Source: Clavulina sp. PMI_390
Taxonomy: Eukaryota; Basidiomycota; Agaricomycetes; Cantharellales; Hydnaceae
DNA: 64,000 bases
NCBI GenBank assembly: GCA_015039315.1
Contig: WIDE01000033.1
Coordinates: 110,044 to 174,043 of the forward strand
Direction: 5' to 3'
Positions 55,710 through 64,000 of this stretch are shown here, piece after piece; within the stretch, counting starts at the first letter, position 1; every line of letters starts with the position of its first letter. The notes under the pieces are model-generated. The model saw only the letters and a list, made by a program, of their open reading frames with translations, was not told the origin of the DNA and made no database searches. The position numbers were made by a program, and so were the translations under genes.

Positions 55710-56101
55710 TATCGTTCTCGAATAACGTGGAAGAGGAAGAGACCTCGCCAGAAAGGAGAAAACGCGACAGATAATAGGATTCTCCATTCGCCGAAAGGAT
55801 ATGCACCTCGTTGCTACATACTTCTTGAGTAGCCTGCTGGTATTCGCTATGTAATGAAGGGATCGTGTCACTAAGTAATCACGAATACCTTCAGTTACTG
55901 CGTTAAGTTTTGTAACTGTTTGTATAGGAAAGATATGGTTCATCGCAAGAGATAACTGTTGCTGAATCGGGAGCGTGACTGATTCGGAGTCCGCGACGTC
56001 ACGCCATCTGGGCTCTCTCTGCGGTTGCACCGTCGTGCTTCCTTCAGCTAATAGCATCTAATGAGGCATTCGACTTGAGGCTAGAATAAGAATATTCTGT
56101 T
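55710..56101. other. Intergenic region
   Basis: 392 bp. A minus-strand frame overlapping the kinase 3' end (55656-56057) is not supported. Confidence 0.4.
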
Positions 56102-58018
56102 ATGCCCAATAAACCCTCCGCGTCTCGGCTGGAGATGCTACCGTTTGACGTCTTTCTTCGCGTCGTTTTACTTGGAAACCTGGATGTGGCATCATTAGTC
56201 CGCCTTGCCTTGGTATGTTTGAACCCTTCGAGCCCTCTGATTTACTGTCTCAACTAGTGTGCCTTTGATCCCAGTAGGTCTCTAAATTGCTTTCTGTGTC
56301 CATCCTCCAAAACCGTTCACTGTGGCTCGCGTTCGTACGCAAGCAATTGTACAATGAACTGATTCCGGAACACTTCATGCATCTACTTGAAATGGACCTT
56401 CAAGCGCTTGTGAGACTGGGCACCCGTAAGCGGCGGCTGGCGTCTGCGATTGCATCGTTACGTCCTCATCACTGTCATCGTATCGACGTCCGCCTGGCTC
56501 TTTCAGAGTCATATGGCAAACGAGCTGACGGTCAGGAACGATTTTGCACTCGAGACCTGGGTGGATCCATGGTTCTCCCGGGCGGGAGATATCTTTTTGG
56601 TATTATTCGCGGATGGAGCGAGGCACTAGCCTGTTGCTGGGATCTCCAGGCTTCGCCGAGGGATGATGGAAATTTGATTCCTGTTGCTTCCTTATTGCTA
56701 CCGACGCTCAGAGACTGTGGTTGGATACCAGTGACTCATCCTTCCGGTTTCAGCCTCCAAGATGGCACTTTCCCTTTTGTGATAGGAATCTATTCAGGGT
56801 CAGAATAATGGTCTCGTTCGATTTCATACCCTAACTAAATCTTCTTTCATGCATACCAGGGGGTTACAGGTTTTTCAGCTTCAGCTGTCTAGCGTCGACC
56901 AACCCTCCTTCAAGCTTTCTGCGACACTTCATAGTGAGAACTGTTCAGCAATATCCATAGTGGGCGACTGGGTACTATTTGAGCACGCTCCGACCGTCAA
57001 CTCCATCCACGTATGGAACTGGAAACGAAACACCCTCCTTGTGAACCCTTCAGACTCCCCGGCTAACTCTTCCGCGCTGGGACTTTGTTACAGCTTGACG
57101 GCATCAGGCTTCGTTGTGTCGCTACTTCCATCTCACAACAAAGAGGACGAGTTCGGGTGTTCCTCGTGGAGGAATAGCTGCGCCGAACAAGAAATCCTTC
57201 CTCCCGCAAAAGACGCCAACCCTTTGCCGAGCTCTCCGCCCTCGTCTCTTCTGCCTCACATCCCAGAGTCAGACACTCTCAACCCGGCATCAAATGTCGT
57301 ATTATCAGTATCTGGGAGCACGATCCCGAGCAGTCTGGACACTCCCGTTTTCCTCTCCCGGTGGCTTTCATACGGGAAGCCTTTCCTACAATTTGCTCAC
57401 GAAACACTCCTGAATGTTGAGATCAAGGCGTATCACCCCTATATGGGAGAGTACGAGTTTCCACTCGTCGAACGCTATGTGTCGTCAGTCGCGAGTGATG
57501 GCGTGGCAACGAAGGTCTTTCGCTCTGGCGATTTAATGGACAAGCGAGGCGCTCTCGACGAGAGGCTTGTTGGCCTTTGGAGCTGGACACGGCCTTCTCC
57601 ATCGAGACAAGCGTCAAGGCCTCTCAAGGCTGCACGCAAACTTGTCTCACTGTGGTCAACGAAACGAGCCGTTTCAGGTATTCCCACTATGTCATCATCC
57701 TCTAAATCAACTTCAACTAATCACTGAGGAAACTCCTTCAAAACCCATTCTAATGCAGATGTGGACCCGAATCTATGCTGGTCCATTTCAGCCAAGCATG
57801 TCAAGCCTCAAGTCGACAGCAAAGTGAGCGACATGATAACAAACTTCGAGTTCCCCGCCCTTCTGGGGGATGATCAGATGGAAAGTTTGCGTTTTGCTGG
57901 GTTTTGTCCTCGTTCAGGAACCTGGGCTTACCAACAAACAGTTTCACATCCAACTGGCCAACCATCACCATCTGTTGGTGGCAAACCCGCATATTTTATT
58001 ATTCTCAAGTACGATTGA
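56102..58018 (+). CDS. F-box protein with beta-propeller-like region, paralogue 1 (569 aa)
   Basis: Exons 56102-56212, 56278-56798, 56860-57677 and 57759-58018. The F-box runs across the first splice: LEMLPFDVFLRVVLLGNLDV, ASLVRLAL, then VSKLLSVSILQNRSLWLAF. The following region has strand-like segments ending in W-D/W-N dipeptides (ACCWDLQ, IHVWNWKRN), as in the genes at 16355 and 58689. The first exon is 111 nt and ends in phase 0, as in the 16355 gene. Intron 2 is in phase 2, as in the 58689 gene. It probably acts as a substrate receptor for an SCF ligase. Coding frames remain open to 58142 in another frame, so the last exon could extend by a further splice. Confidence 0.8.
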
Positions 58019-58688
58019 TGAATCATCCGGCAATATGCCAGACCCTGCTGTTTCATTTCATGTCAATACATTGTCCGGTATTATAAATGTGAATGGATCG
58101 GCCCTGCTGGGGCCGACTTCTGTTTTTGTCATTGATGTGTGAACCATTCCCCAGTGGATATTCACAAAGCTAATAATTCTAGAAGAGAATAAGCCCTACC
58201 CTTGTATCTTGAACGTATGTCGTCAGAAGACTAGAGGTAAGAGCATATACGGGAGTTACAGAATGAGCAAGGAATTAGGGTTAGGGTTAGCCCAAAAGCC
58301 CGCAAAAAATGAAGAGCCAGACTCAGCACAGAAGGCCGAGTCCAGCAGGAAAATATTACTCCCGCGCATGCACTGAAAAGCACATACGAATACGAAGGCG
58401 CCCGTGAGGCTTGTGCGTCGCCGTGCTATGCGGTAGCCAATGCACCCCGCCCCGATGGTACATGAAGTCGGTGCGGCGGAAAAGGTAAGTATGAGGTTTG
58501 AATCAAGCAGTCAGGGCAGTATATGAGGAGTAATGAGGTTTCGCCGTGCGCGGGATCAGCGTATCCAGACGTACGTGGCGGTGTTCCCAGCCGTTGCCCT
58601 TCCCCACCTAGATAATTTGCTGCTCTCACGAACGGGCTACGTATGCACTCCCCCAGCGCCTATTTACATTTTGCAATCTACCCCAATT
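58019..58688. other. Intergenic region with telomere-like repeat
   Basis: No supported gene. It contains TTAGGG repeats at 58275-58290. Confidence 0.45.
58275..58290. repeat. Interstitial telomere-like repeat (TTAGGG)2TTAG
   Basis: TTAGGGTTAGGGTTAG on the plus strand. TTAGGG is the telomere unit of most fungi; this short internal copy lies between two F-box paralogues. Confidence 0.85.
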
Positions 58689-60411
58689 ATGCTACCAACC
58701 TTGTCCAGCCTACCTGATGAGTTGATACTATATATCATTGGAGATGTGAACGATGTTGTGACAATTGTCATGTTGGCTTCGGTAAGTTTGTTTATTCTAA
58801 ATCAACAGAAGCCGTGTTCACTTTCTGATGCGTCCAAACCATACATGATGTTTAGGCATGCAGGTGCCTACGCAGCTTAATCACAACAAGTCGGCTGATA
58901 TGGATCAGAGTTCTTCGCCAACAACTGATGATAGAAAGAATTCCAGAATGGAGTTATCGAACTCCGCTCTCTACGATGTCTGCAGAAGATCTCATGCTGA
59001 GCTGTACTCGTCGGCTGCATTATAGCTGGAATGTGTCTAAAGCTCCAATCCCTACTCCAGCATCCCGTATCAGCGTTAAGCTCGCGCCGCCAGCGAGGAT
59101 TAAGCCCTTCAAAGACGAAGTGCATGACTCTCAAAGTGGCGCCCACCTTCGCACACCAACTCTTATTCCAGGTGGGCGGTGGGTCGTTGCACTTCAACAA
59201 TATGAGGACTCTTGGGTCTTCCGATGCTGGGACATCCAATCTAATGCCGGCCAAAATGAAACCATTCCACCATTACGGCAGGCTACCCCCGTGATGGTAC
59301 CAGCAATCGCTCAACCCGTGAGCATCAGCTTCCCTGTGTCAAGTTCCCCTCCCAGCATCGTTTGTTGCGATTACAATGACACCGATGATGCCTTCAACTT
59401 CGTTGTTTTCACAAAAGATTCGGAGGCTACATACGAGACAGGGTGAGAACGTCGAAATCTTTTCATCATCGCTCCCAGTAATATTCACGGCACATACTCT
59501 GAAGATGGTGCTTCACGATTGTTCACATGCGCTGCAACTTTGCTGGTGGAAAATTTACCCCTTCACTCGCAATGGGCCCTTCACTCGATGGCTCTCAATT
59601 AGTACCCAGTGACAGCATTGAGCTTGAAGAGTACATCCCATCACCTGCAACCGCAACAAGTCTTGCGGGAGATGTGTTCATCTTTGAACCAGAAGTTGGA
59701 CTGTGTTACTTCTGGGACTGGAGACATAATCACCTCGGATATGAAGACACCTGTACGGGGTTATGCGGATCGTTTGTTAGTCGCACTGGTGACCTGGTTG
59801 ACGTAGTCGTTGACCATTTATCACCTCGTCCACCGTTCGTCATTCTATATCCCAACCGTATCCCACCTCACAGCTCCAGCCTCACTCCTGACGGCCAACA
59901 CCAGCCTGTCTATCTCCACTGCGCTGCTGAGGGCAAGAGAAAAGTTGCCGTCTCTTATAATGATCCTGTATCTATGCCGGATTACAACATCGACAGCAAC
60001 ACATCAGTTGTTGAATTGAGGCTTCGCAATCAGTCGTCTTTCTTGGTTTATGAGCCAATGAAGAATGCAGTTCTGATTAGCGTCAGAAACGATTCCTCCC
60101 AACGCACCCTTCATAATAAATTCCTGCTTTCCACCGAGGGTATGCGATTTTGGAAGGGAAGGAGTGTTTGCTTTGAAGAACGCTCAGGAGAATCATCAGG
60201 ACAGGCATTTGGTCTTCGGCTTGACCTCTCTCAAAGCGAAACGCCTCTCAAGCTCTTCCTATGCCCTGATTGTAGTGATATTGATACCCAGGCAGCAGAG
60301 ACAGTACCTCGCCAGTTCTGTCCTATATCAGGGGTATGGATGCTTCCACGTGCGCAATCAACGATCTGTACGAGTAGTGGGTGGGATGTGTCATTATTCC
60401 ATATCACTTAG
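58689..60411 (+). CDS. F-box protein with beta-propeller-like region, paralogue 2 (528 aa)
   Basis: Exons 58689-58781, 58856-59442 and 59505-60411. The F-box is LSSLPDELILYIIGDVNDVV, TIVMLAS, then ACRCLRSLITTSRLIWIRVL. The first exon is 93 nt, identical in length to that of the gene at 63765, and the second intron is in phase 2, as in paralogue 1. The blade-like repeats have FRCWDIQS and LCYFWDWRHN. The third exon acceptor at 59504 (CTGAAG) was chosen because only that phase keeps the frame. The protein ends SGWDVSLFHIT. Role: likely SCF substrate receptor. Confidence 0.82.
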
Positions 60412-60663
60412 TAGCGTAATCATTCTTGGATTCTAATCTACGCGCTCTATCTTGAACGAGCAGTTTATCTTGGGAGAATAACATGCACCTTATCCATTGA
60501 CAACAAAAGCCGGAAGAGAGTTGGATACTCCCAGAATTTTTTTCGTTGTTACTGCTGACGCGCAATTGATTGATCGCCGTATTGATTCCACGGGGTGTGG
60601 CAAACCCTTTGGCAACATAATTGAATCAGAACCCCTATATAAGCTACTGCAAATGGCGAGAGA

Positions 60664-63052
60664 TCATAACGAGCTGCCAAGTGGATGTAGTGGGACATCT
60701 TTATTTTCAACGCCGGGACCCCCTGGTAGACCTTCAGGAGCCTGTTTGCTTGGATCTCGAGGGGTTTCCTTCTCGTCGGCAGGGAGAGGTTCTGGGGAGA
60801 TCCCTGCCTCTAGCTCTCCGTCAACGGTTGCTTGTTGGTTGAAGCCCCAATTTTCATCAGTGTTGAGGGATAAGGGGAGGGCTTCGGCAGGCAGCGTACA
60901 GAGCAAACCGAGTCCGCTCAGCCCGATTCCAACATACCAAATTTGTCGAATGGCGTCAGAAAAAGCCTTCCGAACTTCGCTGCGTAGTGGTTCGGACAAC
61001 GTTGGGATCAGAGGAATGAGAGCGTAGGAGATCTCGGCGCCAGCAGGGAAGGTAGACTGAAGCTCTGGAGGCAGAGAATGGGTGAGCGAATTCTGAAGAA
61101 TCGTCACGCCAATGGTAATACCGAACGTTCTATGAAGATATCATATCAGCAACCAACTCTTGCATCCCATATGGGGGTCCCAATACGAGCGGAAAATACA
61201 CACTGTCCAACCAATCGACACCAGCTCAGTAGCGCCAGAGCGCTGGCATTGTCAGCCACAGAAATCGGCGAGAGAAAAGCGAATTGCGGGACAACATAAA
61301 TGATTCCGAGCCCTATAGCCAAGATAACCTGCAACCCTTCCACCTGAGCGGTTGTGGAGTTCTCCGTCAGGATAGCCATCAAACCAAAACCTATCATGCA
61401 CATGGGCCAGCCAAGATATGTCTGAGGGAGATATTTCCCCGTAACCTCGACCGAACCTCCAACGACCACTGCTGCAGGAGCTAGAAATTTTCGCAAGAGG
61501 GAGGGTTCAGGAACAGATGGAGAGTCGTTCTGAGGAGTTAACATGCTTACCAATCAGGCATGCCAAAGGAAACACAAGTACACCTGATCGAATAGCAGAG
61601 CGAAGTTGCGCGCCTTGAAGATACGTCGACAGATAATAAATGATAATCGTAGACGTTATACCATGGACGAAGGTCTGAAGAAAACTAAACCCGGGTAAGT
61701 TAAAAAGGGCATAACTCGTGCGATAATGAGGATAGACCTACCCGCTTAGGCTGGTTCGGTTTCCCATTAACCTCAGAGGTACTGTCAACTCGATGAGGAT
61801 ACCCACATCAGTCGTTGATGCCGCCTCTCTTTGCTGATTCCTTCTCTCAAGATATCCTTCGTACACCAAAAACACCCCGATCCCGAAGAATCCGACGATG
61901 AGGGGCACGAGTACTTTGGCGGACGTCCAAGGATGAGAAACTCCCCCCCAGGTCAGAGCAAGAATAACAGAGGCGGTGGATGATACAATCAATCCGTTGC
62001 CACTAGGGGAGACAATCGTAAGATCCTTGCTAAGATGTAGCTTGTATTGCCATCAATGATTGAGCACTCACATCCAGTCGATACGCTGAAGTTTTGCATA
62101 CCAGTGTCCCTTGGGTATCCGCATCTTCAGGAAAAGATATACCAGTATGGCGGCTAGGCCCGACAAGGGTAGATTGAGGTCTAGATTACATGGAGTTGTC
62201 AGACGCGCTCTATCCGCTCATTGAACAGCAAATCGCCCAGGAAGACTACTCACAGAACAACCATCTCCATTTGCCTCTAGTTGACAACGCTCCACCGATC
62301 GGAGGCCCGACTACGGAAGCCAGTGCCCAGACCTTCAGATACGAACATACTTGATGAGTGTGGAAGATCTCATTGCAGCAAAATGATGCAAATAAATAAA
62401 CTTACTGCGCTCAATAGGCCTTCATATTTGCCTCTCTCACGAAGAGGAACGAGGTCGGCAACAATGATCTCTGATACCGCAAGGATACCACCACCCCCAG
62501 CACCTTGTATCGCTAAGGATGGATCATATTAGTATAGGATACCTGATCATTGCACTCGATGAGACGCAAGAATAGCAGATGAACTCACACCGGGCAATCA
62601 CTAACATGTTCATTGATTTTGCAGCCCCGGCAATCGCAGCACCGGTAGCGAATAGGGCGATAGCGCCAAGCATGATAGGTTGTCGACCAAAGATGTTGCT
62701 CAGCCCTCCCGCAGGAGGCATGCAAGCCGCACTCGCAAGCGCATAGGCACTCCCAACCCAGACAAAATCAGAACCGTTGAGGGCGTGCACGATCGTTGGA
62801 AGAGCCGTCCCTACTGATGTGAGCTCAAGAGCAGAGAGGAAGACGGCCATCGCGGTGCCGACTAGTGGAAAAGTGTCGTTGAGGGATCGAAAATAAAGTC
62901 AACTGAGTCATGATAGCAAGGCGACAGCCTAACAAGCCAAGCCGATCACTGGAGAGGCACATACCGAACACAAGCCAGAACTGTAAGGTCTTCTTGGCAC
63001 CAGTGCCATCATAGGCAGCATACTCAACGGCATTGACGGCGTCTCCAGGCAT
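60664..63052 (-). CDS. MFS drug:H+ antiporter, DHA2 type, 14 TMS (597 aa)
   Basis: Nine exons on the minus strand: 63052-62965, 62861-62589, 62512-62406, 62332-62254, 62180-62072, 62002-61742, 61684-61551, 61480-61204 and 61129-60664. Antiporter signatures are visible: LSALELTSVGTALPTIVHAL in TM1, GGLSNIFGRQPIMLGA (motif A), RSIQGAGGGGILAVSEIIVA, and WALASVVGPPIGGAL (motif C of drug antiporters), then LNLPLSGLAAILVYLFL. The second half has VGQTFGITIGVTILQN and a soluble C-terminal tail rich in Pro and Glu. It most likely exports toxic or secondary-metabolite compounds; the substrate is unknown. No biosynthetic cluster genes lie beside it. Confidence 0.9.
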
Positions 63053-63764
63053 TCTTAGAGGTATCCCTAGACTCTAAGGTGATAATAATTGCACCTGTGG
63101 AGCAGGCCAGGAGAGCGCGAGGGCAGGGAGCCTGGCTATTTTAGCGCCAGGTAGAGCATACGGCATTTCTAGAATGTAGAATAGAATCGGGACCGAGAAG
63201 CAGCTGTGGGTTCCTAATTGGTCCGCACGCAGTGCCTGCGCCGCGGTAGGTTATTCATCTCTAAGAAGCCACAGCACAATATCGGAGATACTACATATAT
63301 AATGGTGATATCGACGGTGGGGTTTGGATTGGCCCTTTTGAGGGCAGGCTTATACCGTGTGCATTTCAGGAAGCCAGAAGAGATCGTTTATACCCAGACC
63401 GCTGGCGGAAAGCACTGAGGGTTTCGGGCGGTATTGGGGTGCAATACTGGCAATTTGTAGCAGATGTGTAATGAATAGAGTTGGAAGGGACTGATTGTAT
63501 CGAGAGTCCAAAAACAATCAGAGCAATCCGGGACACTAGAAAAGGAGCCCATGACGAGGTAAGAATTTGGCCGCACAACTCAGAGATGCAATGGAGGGGA
63601 AAGCGTCGTGGGAATCAACACCGTGACCACGCTACAGCGTGACCTTCCGTGGTGCCGGCTCCTCGTTCCCCGTCTGGACGGCTTGCTGCGCTCGTGGACG
63701 CGTCACGTACTCTCCATTAACCTCCTGCCTCAATTGATATAACAAGTTCCAACCTAATCAAAGC
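63053..63764. promoter_or_regulatory. Divergent intergenic region: DHA2 transporter / F-box paralogue 3
   Basis: 712 bp between the two starts. Frames at 63366-63578 (-) and 63218-63418 (+) are short and unsupported. Confidence 0.4.
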
Positions 63765-64000
63765 ATGTCATTGAGCCTACTCACTCTTCCTAGCGACATC
63801 ACCCTCTGCATCATCGCAGCACTAGATGATGTCCCTTCGATTGTCCTGCTTGCTTCGGTGTGTTTCTCCCGACAAAACAATACCAACTCCATAAATACCC
63901 CCATAAGCTCAACTCCGTGGCTTCCAGACATGTACATCTCTCCATGACTTGATCATGACCAGCCGATCGTTGTGGTTGGTCCTTTTTCGCAAGGAGCTCG
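63765..64000 (+). CDS. F-box protein, paralogue 3, 5' part (cut by window edge)
   Basis: Exon 1 63765-63857 (93 nt) encodes MSLSLLTLPSDITLCIIAAL, DDVPSIVLLAS. Exon 2 starts at 63928 after TTCCAG and reads TCTSLHDLIMTSRSLWLVLF, RKEL to the window end. Exon length, phase and F-box sequence match the gene at 58689, so a beta-propeller-like C-terminal part is expected outside the window. Confidence 0.8.

Noticed and set aside
57870..58142. Alternative last exon of F-box paralogue 1 ending VFVIDV
   Set aside because: Would need an intron of about 31 nt or an unseen one; the frame ending at 58018 needs no such event.

Overview
The window is nuclear DNA from a filamentous basidiomycete, most likely an Agaricomycete (phylum confident, order a guess). 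Genes are compact and on both strands, and most are broken by many 40-70 nt GT..AG introns with CTNAC-like branch sites. The recognisable proteins have fungal architectures: HapX, SLS1, an SRF1-like membrane protein, SLX9 and hexose-type MFS carriers. Local families of F-box proteins also fit this group. I rebuilt splice structures by hand by following reading frame and intron phase; every multi-exon model listed stays in frame from start to stop unless stated. No transposase, reverse transcriptase, rRNA, CRISPR or clear tRNA was seen. Positions 26413-27105 are an assembly gap (N) inside the eIF3b gene.

Layout. 1-5.7 kb: two LURP-one-related genes (one cut by the window edge, one with an in-frame stop) flank an unknown 477-aa protein, followed by a small secreted protein. 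6.7-8.8 kb: the iron-responsive bZIP regulator HapX. 9.3-16 kb: a coiled-coil protein, an XRCC2-like RAD51 paralogue and an SRF1-like membrane protein. 16.3-20.3 kb: an F-box/beta-propeller-like protein and an F-box/LRR-like protein. 20.6-27.2 kb: mitochondrial SLS1 and eIF3b, back to back. 27.7-35.7 kb: a basic helical protein, a spliced 41-aa micropeptide gene, a hexose-type transporter and a FAM192A/Fyv6-domain protein.

36.9-45 kb is the accessory-looking part. Genes are sparse, and three minus-strand paralogues of a tiny ZZ-like zinc-finger protein with hydrophobic tails lie here. A Ser/Pro-rich single-exon gene and a probable N-myristoylated 66-aa protein sit among them. 45.3-64 kb: a RING-like membrane protein, SLX9, a 1011-aa PPR-type mitochondrial protein, an Old Yellow Enzyme, a ketosamine-3-kinase, three paralogous F-box/beta-propeller genes (the last cut by the window edge) and a 14-TMS DHA2 drug transporter.

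Housekeeping genes (translation initiation, ribosome biogenesis, mitochondrial expression, recombination) dominate the left and centre. The lineage-specific material is the ZZ-like cluster, the F-box paralogues and the LURP-like pair. The least expected observations are the ZZ-like family, whose only coding base triplet in exon 1 is the ATG; the recurrence of start-codon introns in five genes; a GC-AG intron in SLS1; a spliced 41-aa gene; and the nonsense codon in the second LURP-like gene.
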